A DNA stretch of 12,782 bases from Burkholderiales bacterium (GCA_019234745.1 JAFAKZ010000462.1:1-12782), one strand, 5' to 3'; shown: positions 1 through 7,244, numbered from the stretch's first letter. The notes: generated from the letters alone by a model not told the origin. A program made the numbers and translations.

Positions 1-2
1 GT

Positions 3-158
3 CGTTCCCACGACCGTGCAACGTGGACCTACAACTCACTTACTTAACCCGTTCCCGGGACCGTGCAACCCGGACCTAAGCCGCGCTCGTTGTGCCTAGT
101 CCTGCCCCAAGACTCGGCCCAGCGCGACCCGGGTACTTAATCAGAGGTTCCCTGGACT
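3..158 (-). repeat. Two 47-nt repeats with covarying hairpins, plus a degenerate third copy
   Basis: Bases 3-31 and 50-78 match at 25 of 29 positions with an offset of 47. Each copy folds into a 5-bp stem around the same 9-base loop, ACCGTGCAA (plus strand). Copy 1 pairs 8-12 (CCACG) with 22-26 (CGTGG); copy 2 pairs 55-59 (CCGGG) with 69-73 (CCCGG). All four mismatches between the copies lie in the stems and compensate each other. A reduced third copy on the same strand keeps GTCC, GGGAAC and TTAAGTA (minus strand, 157-134) without the loop. The minus strand is given because the block lies downstream of the regulator gene on that strand; the true orientation is unknown. It could be an RNA element, a protein-binding repeat or an intergenic repeat family continuing beyond the left edge. 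Confidence 0.55.
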
Positions 159-160
159 AT

Positions 161-586
161 TCAAGTGCCATTCGAAGCACGATATCGATGCTCGAAAAGC
201 GTCAGGCCGGTATCGATACTCTCCAGCAGCTCCTCTGCATCCCAAGGTTTTTCGATGAATCGGTACAGATTGCCCTCGTCACGCGTACGCGCGATGGTGG
301 ATTTGTCCACTTGGCCCGACAGCATGACGGTAATGACGCAGGGGAAGCGCCGGCTGGCTTCGATCAGAAAGGCGTCACCCTTCATGCCGGGCATCAGGAA
401 GTCAGAGATTACGACGAGCGGCACCAAGCCCTCGTCGACCAACTCGTCGAGGATTTCCAACCCCTCCTCAGCGCTTTCGGCCACTTCGACCACGTGGCGG
501 TCGGCATAGGCCTTGCGCAACTGGTCGCGCAACGCGCAAAGCACGATAGGCTCGTCATCCACGCATAGCAGGATGCCTCGTTCCAT
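161..586 (-). CDS. Receiver-only response regulator (CheY-like)
   Basis: This is a single REC domain of 141 residues with no output domain. Expected catalytic residues are present: the acidic pair D10/D11 in the strand ILLCVDDEP, the phosphoacceptor D62 in VVISDFLMPGMKG, S90 in VMLSGQ and K113 in FIEKPWD. The EKPWD ending resembles receivers that work with large hybrid or GAF kinases. It probably accepts phosphate from the kinase encoded just upstream and passes it to a protein partner or second receiver. The kinase stop codon overlaps the start (GTGATG): ATG at 586 is chosen because the run GGGGGA lies just before it; GTG at 589 would add one residue and overlap the kinase by 4 bases. Either way the two are translationally coupled. 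Residues are numbered from the ATG. The output is not visible from sequence. Confidence 0.93.
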   Translation of the reverse strand: MERGILLCVDDEPIVLCALRDQLRKAYADRHVVEVAESAEEGLEILDELVDEGLVPLVVISDFLMPGMKGDAFLIEASRRFPCVITVMLSGQVDKSTIARTRDEGNLYRFIEKPWDAEELLESIDTGLTLFEHRYRASNGT

Positions 587-2916
587 CACTCCCCCGCACC
601 ATAAGGCAGACAGACACGAAAAGTGGACCCGACGCCCACTTCGCTCCTTACTTCAATCCGACCCTGATGCTTTTCTATGATTTTTTTGACGATGTCGAGC
701 CCAAGCCCACTCCCTTCGCCGGCCGGCTTGGTGGTGAAGAAGGGCTCAAAAATGCGCTGGCGCACGTCCTCGGAAATGCCGCAACCCGTATCGGACACGC
801 TGACCACCGCACACCCGTCTTCTTCGGCGATGCCTATCGTCAACTTGCCTTTGTAATTCATCGCCTGTAATGCATTGTAGATCAGGTTTGTCCACACCTG
901 ATTCAACTCGTCCGGGAAGCACCACAAAGGACGGATGGCCTGGTAGTCGCGCACCAGCTCTGTGCCTTGTTTTATCTTGTTCTGGTAAATCGTCAGCACT
1001 GTTTCCACACCCTCGCGCAGATCGCTCTCTACGCGCTCGCCCGTGCGGTCGAAACGAGAGAAGGATTTGAGTGCATAGATGATCTTCGCCACCCGTTCGA
1101 CGGCAACATTGATGTTGGCAGCGTTCATGGCCACCGTCGCCACGCTGTAGGCCGCGTCCAGGATGGTCAGGGCAGACGCATGGTGCAGCAGCGGCAGGAA
1201 GCGCTGCCAGGCATCCTGCGCGCGCAGTTGCACGAGGATGCCAGCGCGCTGGCGTGCATCTTCGACGCCCGCTTCCTCCAGCTGCCGGGCCAACTCGCGC
1301 GAAATGGCCCGCTCCTCACGGCTATTGGTCATGGCAGCCGGCTTGCGACCCAGATCGAGCAATTCGATAAACAGCGCCTGTTCCGTGTCGTTAAGCAGGT
1401 GCATCACGCGCGGCAGATTGGCCATCGCATGGTCGAGCGCATCCATGATGTTCTTGCCGCTCGATTTCACCGCGCCGATTGGCGTGTTGATCTCATGCGC
1501 CACGCCGGCCACAAGCTGGCCCAGGGCAGCCATCTTCTCCTGCATCAGCAACTGCGTCTGCGCCTCCTGTAGTTGGCGGTAGGCGTCGGCATTGTCGAGC
1601 GCTACGGCGGCATAGGCGGCCAGCGTGGCGAGGATGTCCAGGTGCATTTGCTCGAAGGCGTGCTTCTTGAATGCATGGACGCCGACCACGCCCAGCACCC
1701 GGTCCTTCACGATCATCGGCGCATACAGGGCCGATTCCGGCAGGGTGGGCGGCGAGCCATCATCCAGTTGCGTGATGCGTCGTTCCTGCTCGGGGTCGTA
1801 ATGACTGAGATAGGTTCCGATCTCCCTGTCAAAGTCGTTCAACATGATGGCCGAGCGGTGGGTAATGCACCATCCCAACAGGTGCTCATCGGCCATATCG
1901 CGCTGGTAGGGCGTGCGCCGGTGCTCATGCTCAAACAAGTAGGGAACGTCGACAACGTTCTGCTCTGGCCGGTACAGGCCGATGCCGAACACGTCCACCA
2001 CCATCAGGTGGCTGGCGTGGTCGTACACCTTGTGCATGATTTCTTCGCGATTGAGCGTAGACGTGATTTCACGCCCGATGTCGCCCAAAAGCGAGATGTT
2101 GCGGTGGGCCACGCGCAGGCTGTCGCGCTCCTGCAGCACTTCGATCGTGCGCTCCTCGACGCGCTCTTCCAGCTCGCGGTTCTGCGCTTCCAGCTGCCGA
2201 TTCTTGTCCTCAACCTGCCCAAACAGCACATTGAGCTCGCGCCGGGTCGACTCGAGGCTGTTGCCCAGGTCACCCAACTCATCCGCACGACGCCACACAA
2301 AGGGTTGGGCCAACTTGCCCTTGGCTAGCTCCTGCGCCTCCGCGCGCAACTTGCGCAGCGGTACGAGCAGGCTGGTATTGAGCAGCCACAAGATCAGCCC
2401 GACGCTGGCCAGCAGTTCGCCCGCCAGTACGGCCAGATAGGTGTTGCGCGCGCGCTGCACGCTGGCGTCGGCTACGCCGCTGTCCATTTCGACGAGTACA
2501 TCCCCGATCACGCCGTGGTGCGCATTGGGTTGGTAAACGATGGGCTGATCGACGATAAACTGCTTGCCGATACGACGTTCCGGCACCGTTTCCTCCACGC
2601 TGAACGCACCGGTGGTATCGCGCACAACGACACGCACAACACGCGTGTCTGTCATGACGGCACCGATCAACATCCGCCCGCTTTGCTTGTCGAGATCCCA
2701 CAGCGGCGCCTCCATGCTGAGCGCCAAGGTCTTGGTCAGCCGTTCGTGGTCCGCATGCAGGCGCCTGATCATTTCTTCGTACTGGCTATTGAGCAAGACG
2801 GCACCGCCGATGGACGACGGGATCAAGAGGCCGGCGACAATCACGAGCGTGACCGCGCCGAGCAGCGGGCGGCGGCTCTGCTTGAGGTTCTCGATAAAGT
2901 GCTGCAATAGCGCCAC
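586..2916 (-). CDS. Membrane sensor histidine kinase (HAMP, GAF, HisKA-like, HATPase_c)
   Basis: This 776-residue inner-membrane kinase should autophosphorylate on histidine and pass phosphate to the regulator encoded next. Order of parts: membrane segment about 18-42; extracytoplasmic sensor region about 44-159; second membrane segment about 160-182; HAMP about 184-235; coiled coil about 230-268; GAF domain about 275-442; H-box VAHEINTP with H474; N-box NLIYNALQAM with N681; G1 box DTGCGI at 709-714; F-box FFTTKP at 726-731; G2 box GSGLGL at 735-740. Between the H-box and the helix before the N-box lies a long helical insert, about 490-600, seen also in some GAF kinases of cyanobacteria and proteobacteria. 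The start is GTG at 2916, preceded by AAGGTGG six bases upstream (2923-2929). The signal sensed is unknown; the GAF domain suggests a second, cytoplasmic ligand. Confidence 0.94.
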   Translation of the reverse strand: MALLQHFIENLKQSRRPLLGAVTLVIVAGLLIPSSIGGAVLLNSQYEEMIRRLHADHERLTKTLALSMEAPLWDLDKQSGRMLIGAVMTDTRVVRVVVRDTTGAFSVEETVPERRIGKQFIVDQPIVYQPNAHHGVIGDVLVEMDSGVADASVQRARNTYLAVLAGELLASVGLILWLLNTSLLVPLRKLRAEAQELAKGKLAQPFVWRRADELGDLGNSLESTRRELNVLFGQVEDKNRQLEAQNRELEERVEERTIEVLQERDSLRVAHRNISLLGDIGREITSTLNREEIMHKVYDHASHLMVVDVFGIGLYRPEQNVVDVPYLFEHEHRRTPYQRDMADEHLLGWCITHRSAIMLNDFDREIGTYLSHYDPEQERRITQLDDGSPPTLPESALYAPMIVKDRVLGVVGVHAFKKHAFEQMHLDILATLAAYAAVALDNADAYRQLQEAQTQLLMQEKMAALGQLVAGVAHEINTPIGAVKSSGKNIMDALDHAMANLPRVMHLLNDTEQALFIELLDLGRKPAAMTNSREERAISRELARQLEEAGVEDARQRAGILVQLRAQDAWQRFLPLLHHASALTILDAAYSVATVAMNAANINVAVERVAKIIYALKSFSRFDRTGERVESDLREGVETVLTIYQNKIKQGTELVRDYQAIRPLWCFPDELNQVWTNLIYNALQAMNYKGKLTIGIAEEDGCAVVSVSDTGCGISEDVRQRIFEPFFTTKPAGEGSGLGLDIVKKIIEKHQGRIEVRSEVGVGSTFRVCLPYGAGE

Positions 2917-3054
2917 GCAAGCCCACCTTTGTCCATGCTCGCAGGCAGCGGCGCCCGGTCAGGCATCCCCCTACCTGTAAAGAATGGTAGTCGACGGCGG
3001 CCGCACAAGCGACACGGGGCATTGCCCACGCCCGTCCTTGTGGCATGAAGGCCA

Positions 3055-3085
3055 ACGCTGCGCGCCAGCCAGGGGTGCGCAGCGT
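3055..3085 (-). terminator. Inverted repeat downstream of the 63-residue gene, possible weak terminator
   Basis: ACGCTGCGC (3055-3063) pairs perfectly with GCGCAGCGT (3077-3085) around a 13-base loop. It lies 25 bases past the stop of the small minus-strand gene and ahead of the kinase gene. No proper T-run follows on either strand, so an intrinsic terminator is only a possibility; it may instead stabilise the transcript end. Confidence 0.3.
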
Positions 3086-3110
3086 CGGTAAGCAGACTAG
3101 CGGGAATGGT

Positions 3111-3302
3111 CTACCAGAGGTCGCGGTTCTCGCGGGCCAGCATCAGGTCTTCGAGCTGGCGCCGTACGTCACCGCGTTTGGCCATGCGCTGCAGGTGCTG
3201 CTCGCGCGTAGAGGGAGGTTCTTTCATCAGACTGCTGAGCGACACCAGTGAATCCGGTTCGCTATTGGTACCACGGTGAATCGGGGTCTTGGCCTTGCTC
3301 AT
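3111..3302 (-). CDS. Small hypothetical protein, 63 residues
   Basis: The protein is hydrophilic and charged, with no membrane segment or signal peptide. Its N-terminal third is rich in Ser, Thr and Pro; residues about 32-63 are rich in Arg, Glu and Leu and look helical (for example RRQLEDLMLARENRDLW at the C-terminus). A well-spaced GAGGA (3308-3312) five bases before ATG supports real translation. The arginine-rich tail faintly recalls small PA3496-type proteins of gammaproteobacteria, but I cannot assign the family. It lies 194 bases upstream of the histidine kinase on the same strand, and a hairpin (3055-3085) between them suggests a separate transcript. No function is proposed. Confidence 0.68.
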   Translation of the reverse strand: MSKAKTPIHRGTNSEPDSLVSLSSLMKEPPSTREQHLQRMAKRGDVRRQLEDLMLARENRDLW

Positions 3303-3336
3303 CGATTTCCTCGCTCAAGTTCGACTCATCCCAACC

Positions 3337-3354
3337 CGGCGGCCGTAGCCGCCG
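3337..3354 (-). other. GC-rich hairpin between the GMC gene and the small gene
   Basis: CGGCGGC (3337-3343) pairs with GCCGCCG (3348-3354) around a four-base loop. It lies about 75 bases beyond the stop of the oxidoreductase gene on the minus strand, and between that stop and the start of the 63-residue gene. No T-run follows, so it could be a weak terminator, an attenuating structure in the small gene's leader, or chance. Confidence 0.35.
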
Positions 3355-3429
3355 AGCTACAAGCTAAGTTTCGTCTGCTCAGATTAAGGATGTATGACCA
3401 TTTTCTTGCACCTTCCTCTCACCGTCGGC

Positions 3430-5127
3430 TCACCCATCGGCCAGGATAAAGCGCGCGGCCTTTTCCGCGATCATCAAAGTCGGGCTGGCCGTGTTGCCGC
3501 TGGTGATGGTCGGCATCACGCTCGCATCCACCACGCGCAAGCCGGCGACGCCGATTACGCGCAGGCGGCTGTCGACCACCGCTTCGGGGTCTTCCGTGCG
3601 GCCCATCCTGGCCGTACCGACCGGGTGGAAGATAGTCGTGCCGATGTCGCCGGCCAGACGCGCCAAGTCCTCGTCGCTCTGGTATTGCAGGCCCGGCTTC
3701 CACTCCTCCGGCTGGAAGGGCGCCATCGCCGGCTGCCGCGCAATGTCGCGCGTCACGCGCAGGGCATCGGCCGCCACCTTGCGGTCCGCCTCCGTACTCA
3801 GATAGTTGGGGTCAATGGCCGGCGCATCGTCGAAGCGTGCGCTGCGGATACGCACGGTGCCTCGGCTGGCAGGGTTCAAGTTGCACACGCTGGCCGTCAT
3901 GGCGTCGAAGGCATGCAGGGGCTGGCCGAAAGCGTCGAGGCTGAGCGGCTGCACGTGGTATTCGATATTCGGGTGAGCCAGGCCCGGTTCGCTGCGCGCA
4001 AAGATACCCAACTGGGATGGCGCCATGCTCATGGGCCCGGTGCGGTGCAACAGATACTCCAGCGCCATGGAGGCCTTGCCCAGCAAGCGGTTGGCGCGGG
4101 TATTGAGCGTCGTCGTGCCGTGCACCTTGTAGACGGAACGGATCTGCAAGTGGTCCTGCAGATTCGCACCCACGCCGGGGCGGTCGGCAATGACGGGAAT
4201 ACCATGCTCGCGTAGCAGCGCAGCAGGGCCCAGGCCGGACAGTTGCAATATCTGCGGCGTGGATACGGCACCCGCGCTCAGCACCACTTCGCGCTTGGCC
4301 TGCACCGTATGGCGACGCCCACCGTGCATATACTCAACACCGACACAGCGCATTTGGCCGCCCTCTTCCTGCGCCAGCAGCAAGCGTGTCACCTGGGCGC
4401 CCGTCTCGACCTGCAGATTGCGCCGCTGAGCGATCGGGCGCAGAAAGGCCTTGGTCGCGTTCCAACGCCAGCCGTCGCGCTGGTTGACGTCGAAATAGGC
4501 CACGCCGAAGTTGTCGCCGCGGTTGAAATCGTCCGTAGCCGGGATGCCCGCCTGTTGCGCGGCCCGGGCAAAGGCGTCCAGCACGTCCCAATGCAAGCGT
4601 TGCTTTTCCACGCGCCATTCGCCCTTGCTGCCGTGAAAAGGAGCGAACGCCTCGCCGTTGGCTCCATCCAGGCGGTAGTGGCTCTCGTGAGCAATGAAGT
4701 CCGCCAGGCAGTTCGACCAGTCCCATGCCTCGTCACCGACCGCCGCGGCCCAGCTTGCGTAGTCGCGCGCCTGGCCGCGCATATAGATCATGCCATTGAT
4801 GCTGCTGCAGCCACCCAGCGTCTTGCCGCGCGGATAGAGCAGGCTACGGCCGTTCAGCCCGGCTACCGCTTCTGTGCGAAAGCACCAGTCCGTGCGCGGA
4901 TTGTTGATGCAGTACAAGTAACCGACAGGGATATGAATCCAGTGGTAATCGTCGCGACCGCCCGCTTCCAGCAGAAGCACGCGATGCGCGGGGTCGGCGC
5001 TGAGCCGGTTCGCCAGCAGGCTGCCGGCCGTGCCGCCGCCGACGATGACGTAGTCGAACTCGCCTCTTTCCACCGGTTTCCCCGCTATCGTATGCGCGAT
5101 GTTACCAACGCTACCGTGCGATGGCAT
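3430..5127 (-). CDS. GMC-family FAD-dependent oxidoreductase (choline dehydrogenase-like)
   Basis: This flavoprotein family oxidises alcohols, choline or sugars at FAD. Numbering from GTG at 5133: the dinucleotide-binding motif is VIVGGGTAG (29-37), then LLLEAGG (53-59), GMC signature 1 around GKTLGGCSSINGM (103-115), signature 2 around GAVSTPQILQLSGLGP, and the C-terminal active-site pair H503 (FHPVGTARMG) and N547 (SGNTASPT). About 565 residues is normal for the bacterial family. There is no signal peptide, so it is probably cytoplasmic. Three starts are possible: GTG 5133, ATG 5127 (used here), and GTG 5073. The last has GGGGA five bases upstream and begins closer to the FAD motif, as most relatives do, so the true protein may be 18 residues shorter. 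No betaine-pathway gene is nearby, so the substrate cannot be named. Confidence 0.93.
   Translation of the reverse strand: MPSHGSVGNIAHTIAGKPVERGEFDYVIVGGGTAGSLLANRLSADPAHRVLLLEAGGRDDYHWIHIPVGYLYCINNPRTDWCFRTEAVAGLNGRSLLYPRGKTLGGCSSINGMIYMRGQARDYASWAAAVGDEAWDWSNCLADFIAHESHYRLDGANGEAFAPFHGSKGEWRVEKQRLHWDVLDAFARAAQQAGIPATDDFNRGDNFGVAYFDVNQRDGWRWNATKAFLRPIAQRRNLQVETGAQVTRLLLAQEEGGQMRCVGVEYMHGGRRHTVQAKREVVLSAGAVSTPQILQLSGLGPAALLREHGIPVIADRPGVGANLQDHLQIRSVYKVHGTTTLNTRANRLLGKASMALEYLLHRTGPMSMAPSQLGIFARSEPGLAHPNIEYHVQPLSLDAFGQPLHAFDAMTASVCNLNPASRGTVRIRSARFDDAPAIDPNYLSTEADRKVAADALRVTRDIARQPAMAPFQPEEWKPGLQYQSDEDLARLAGDIGTTIFHPVGTARMGRTEDPEAVVDSRLRVIGVAGLRVVDASVMPTITSGNTASPTLMIAEKAARFILADG
5079..5083 (-). 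promoter_or_regulatory. Ribosome binding site supporting an internal GTG start of the GMC gene
   Basis: GGGGA on the minus strand lies five bases ahead of an in-frame GTG at 5073-5071. Initiation there gives a protein beginning eight codons or fewer before the conserved FDYVIVGGG strand, as in many GMC proteins. The upstream ATG (5127) has only GGAG directly abutting it, which is too close. The evidence favours but does not prove the shorter form. Confidence 0.35.
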
Positions 5128-5142
5128 CTCCACGCGTCCATA

Positions 5143-5162
5143 CTGCGATCAGGGTATCGCAG
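5143..5162. promoter_or_regulatory. 20-bp dyad upstream of the GMC gene, possible operator
   Basis: CTGCGAT (5143-5149) and ATCGCAG (5156-5162) form a perfect 7-bp inverted repeat with a six-base spacer. The dyad sits between the GMC start region and the divergent remnant starting at 5175, a usual place for an operator. No matching regulator gene is present, so its role is a guess. Confidence 0.35.
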
Positions 5163-5174
5163 GGGTCGCCGAGC

Positions 5175-5380
5175 ATGGCGTTCTTCTACTTCGTCTGGGG
5201 CGAGAAGCAGATTCATCGCAAACAAGGCTACGTGGTCGAGTCCTGCCCGATCTCCAGGTCGCCCTTATCGACTTGCGGCGCCAGCAGCTGCGTATCGGCA
5301 GCAAGCTCAAGCCTGCCGAACTGGTCGCGCCAAGCCATCACAAGCTGCATCAGGAAACGGTACGGGAACGTCTTCGGTAA
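5175..5380 (+). pseudogene. Probable remnant of a gene: ends kept, middle lost, frame changed
   Basis: ATG at 5175 opens a reading frame beginning MAFFYFVWGEKQIHRKQGYV and reaching SCPI near 5252. From memory this resembles the start of uncharacterised proteobacterial proteins with an aromatic stretch, WG, a basic segment, G-x-V and then a CPxC zinc motif. After about 5250 that frame turns into a serine-rich stretch, whereas the frame one base earlier gives DLQVALIDLRRQQLRIGSKL and a charged helical tail ending at TAA 5378-5380, with codons typical of the genome. The simplest reading is a deletion that joined N- and C-terminal parts out of frame. The alternative is a minus-strand ORF (5228-5461) covering the same bases. 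The family match is from recall and untested. Confidence 0.42.
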
Positions 5381-5829
5381 CACCTCTTCTCCACGGTTGC
5401 AGAAAACGCACATTTTCATGCATTTGGCATGTTTTCCATTGCGAATGCCGCAACCAATCAACCGCTTGATCTAGTATCCATTCACCGCGCTGTCGTTCCG
5501 CTTCGCCTCGCGGATTCATCGCCAACACGATGAACAGCCAGGCTTGGCTACCCGCCAGACCGGAGGCGAAGCCCCGAGCGCACGCGTCATTGACTCACAA
5601 AAGAGCGAATAAGCAGCCACAAGAATAATCAGCTGCCCAACATCGCCCTCCCGCTGCGCAAAGACGCAAATCGCTGCGTCTTACCCCATTTCACACCCGA
5701 ACGCGTCGGGTGCGTATTGCGTGGCAAAAGGTGCTCCTATCGGGGTGCCAGCTTCATCGTGTCTGCTTCAGGCGTTTCAGAAAACAAGGTGCCAGCCGGG
5801 CGAACTGCCCCCTGGCCATTCCTGAACAC
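5381..5829. other. Intergenic region without a convincing gene; several inverted repeats
   Basis: No frame here combines a start, a ribosome binding site and plausible protein composition. Visible structure: a 10-bp inverted repeat GCTTCGCCTC (5500-5509) with GAGGCGAAGC (5563-5572), 53 bases apart; an 8-bp hairpin AAGACGCA/TGCGTCTT (5661-5668/5675-5682); a 7-bp hairpin CACCCGA/TCGGGTG (5694-5700/5706-5712); and a direct repeat GGTGCCAGC at 5744 and 5788. The stretch 5385-5470 is AT-richer than its surroundings. No promoter could be placed with confidence, although the lipase promoter must lie here or just beyond. Confidence 0.5.
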
Positions 5830-5882
5830 ATAGGGCGGCTTCTACTCGGCGTAACCCGCCTGCTAGCTGCCCTATTCAGCTA
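5830..5882 (+). promoter_or_regulatory. Structured lipase leader with two competing stems
   Basis: ATAGGGC (5830-5836) pairs with GCCCTAT (5869-5875), 32 bases apart. TAGCTG (5864-5869) pairs with CAGCTA (5877-5882) around a seven-base loop that contains most of the first stem's 3' arm. Both stems are perfect, and they share base 5869. They either exclude each other or stack as a pseudoknot. The second stem ends at the weak ribosome binding site AAGAGA (5882-5887) of the lipase gene, so it could affect translation. Function is inferred from position only. Confidence 0.38.
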
Positions 5883-5892
5883 AGAGACAACA

Positions 5893-7170
5893 ATGAAAAT
5901 CAGTACATTCAAACGATTCATCGGGCGCACATTCCTCGGCTTCCTACTGTTCTGCGGCGCGGCCCAGGCATCGAACAACTACCCCGTCATCCTGGTGCAT
6001 GGTTTCGCTGGCTTCGGGCCGGGTGAAATGTTCGGCTACAACTACTGGGGTGGCTTCACCGACATCGCCGGCCAGTTGCAGACGCGCTACCCCGACCAGG
6101 TGGTGAAAGCCGCCACGGTCGGTCCGTTCAGCTCCAACTGGGACCGTGCTGTCGAGCTGTTCTACCAGATCAAGGGTGGCTGCGTGGACTACGGCGCCGC
6201 CCACTCGGCGCAGTACGGCCACCTTGAGGTACCGGAGAACTACTACCACAACGGCCACACCTGCTACCCGGGCCTCTACCCGGCCTGGGACGGCAACCAC
6301 CCCGTACACTTGGTGTCCCACAGTATGGGCGGGCAAACCTCGCGCATGCTGGCGCAGATGCTGGCGGCCAACGGCGCACCGGCCAACCCCGGCCTGTTCC
6401 CTTATGCGGTGGGCGCCTCCTGGGTGAAGAGCGTGACGACCATCGCTACGCCCAACGACGGCACCACGCTGTCCTATGCCATCACCGACTGGGTACCGCC
6501 CGCACAGCAGTTGGTGGGTGGCATCGTCGGCCTGGCCGGCCTCACCGGCACGTCCACAGCAAAGATCTACGACTTCAAGTTCGACCAGTGGAAAATCGCC
6601 CCGCAGCAGCCCGGCGAGAGCTTCAATAGCTACGAGAGCCGTGTGATGGCCTCGCCGCTGTGGCACAACACGAACGACCTGTCACCCTACGACCTGAGCC
6701 CGGCTGGCGCCATGGCCGAGAACGACTGGGTGCAGGACCAGAGCGGCGTGTATTACTTCTCCGTGGTCACCAATGCCAGCTACACGGGTTGGATCACGGG
6801 CTGGTCCTACCCGCGCCTGGACGCGAACCCGCTGATCGCCCTGTTCGCCGGCCCCGGCTTCATGGGCAACTATGCGCCGGATGGCCGCCCCTTCCCGCCC
6901 GTCGACCCATCAAGCTGGTACCCGAGCGACGCGGTGGTCAACACCATCGCGCAGAAGGCGCCGACCTGGGCCATGGACGCCAACGGCAACATCTACGCCC
7001 GGCCCGTCGCCATCAACGACATCAGCCATGGCGGTACGCCCATCCCGGGCAGCTGGAACTACAAGGGCCTGATGGCCGGCTTCGACCACTTCGACATCAT
7101 CGGCTGGACGCCCTTCTGGGACAGCGTGAGCTGGTACAAGGCGCACGTGGACCAGCTGCGCTCGCTCTAA
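5893..7170 (+). CDS. Secreted family I.5-type lipase (alpha/beta hydrolase with zinc site)
   Basis: This extracellular triacylglycerol lipase is strikingly similar to the Geobacillus/Staphylococcus family I.5 type. A signal peptide (residues 1-26) has a basic start, hydrophobic core and AQA cleavage site before S27. The oxyanion strand VILVHGFAGFGPGEMFGYNY follows. The nucleophile is S144 in SHSMGG, the acid D346 in SDAVVNT, and the base H399 in FDHFDIIG. The zinc ligands of the Geobacillus enzymes have counterparts D84 (SNWDRA), H104 and H110 (AAHSAQYGH) and D231 (FKFDQW). The first residue of the usual G-x-S-x-G is Ser here, where Geobacillus has Ala. The mature protein has only two cysteines, C97 and C124, flanking the zinc histidines and possibly a disulfide. 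No Lif-type foldase gene is adjacent, as expected for this family. The start has a weak site, AAGAGA. Confidence 0.95.
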   Translation: MKISTFKRFIGRTFLGFLLFCGAAQASNNYPVILVHGFAGFGPGEMFGYNYWGGFTDIAGQLQTRYPDQVVKAATVGPFSSNWDRAVELFYQIKGGCVDYGAAHSAQYGHLEVPENYYHNGHTCYPGLYPAWDGNHPVHLVSHSMGGQTSRMLAQMLAANGAPANPGLFPYAVGASWVKSVTTIATPNDGTTLSYAITDWVPPAQQLVGGIVGLAGLTGTSTAKIYDFKFDQWKIAPQQPGESFNSYESRVMASPLWHNTNDLSPYDLSPAGAMAENDWVQDQSGVYYFSVVTNASYTGWITGWSYPRLDANPLIALFAGPGFMGNYAPDGRPFPPVDPSSWYPSDAVVNTIAQKAPTWAMDANGNIYARPVAINDISHGGTPIPGSWNYKGLMAGFDHFDIIGWTPFWDSVSWYKAHVDQLRSL

Positions 7171-7193
7171 TCTGCGTATTGCCTGTTTAGACC

Positions 7194-7225
7194 GTACAAA
7201 AGCCGCCCTCGGGCGGCTTTTGTAC
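7194..7225. terminator. Bidirectional intrinsic terminator between lipase and M13 peptidase genes
   Basis: A perfect 15-bp inverted repeat, arms 7194-7208 and 7211-7225, has a GC-rich core GCCGCCC/GGGCGGC flanked by A4 on one side and T4 on the other. It therefore ends transcription in both directions. It lies 23 bases after the lipase stop and 19 bases after the stop of the convergent peptidase gene. Confidence 0.92.
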
Positions 7226-7244
7226 TTCATGCGACCTTAACGTC

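Noticed and set aside
1..78. Start of a CRISPR array or integron attC site
   Set aside because: The repeated part is imperfect, the conserved part is a hairpin loop, only two full copies exist, and no attC core pair or cas gene is visible.
1573..2328. Plus-strand open frames opposite the histidine kinase
   Set aside because: The minus strand carries every kinase box in order; the plus frames show no recognisable domain.
5228..5461. A 77-residue minus-strand ORF with plausible codons
   Set aside because: It has no recognised family, and its N-terminal part lies in an AT-richer stretch with odd composition. The plus-strand remnant has a more protein-like start and tail. It remains the main alternative for this stretch.
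4243..5469. A 408-residue open frame on the plus strand opposite the GMC gene
   Set aside because: It is the complement of a clear GMC oxidoreductase with all family motifs. The frame stays open because of GC-rich codon bias, and its translation has no domain pattern.
6660..7190. Second plus-strand frame inside the lipase gene, and the minus frame 5944-6666
   Set aside because: Both overlap conserved catalytic and zinc-binding parts of the lipase and show Arg/Pro-rich or Val/Gly-rich shadow composition.
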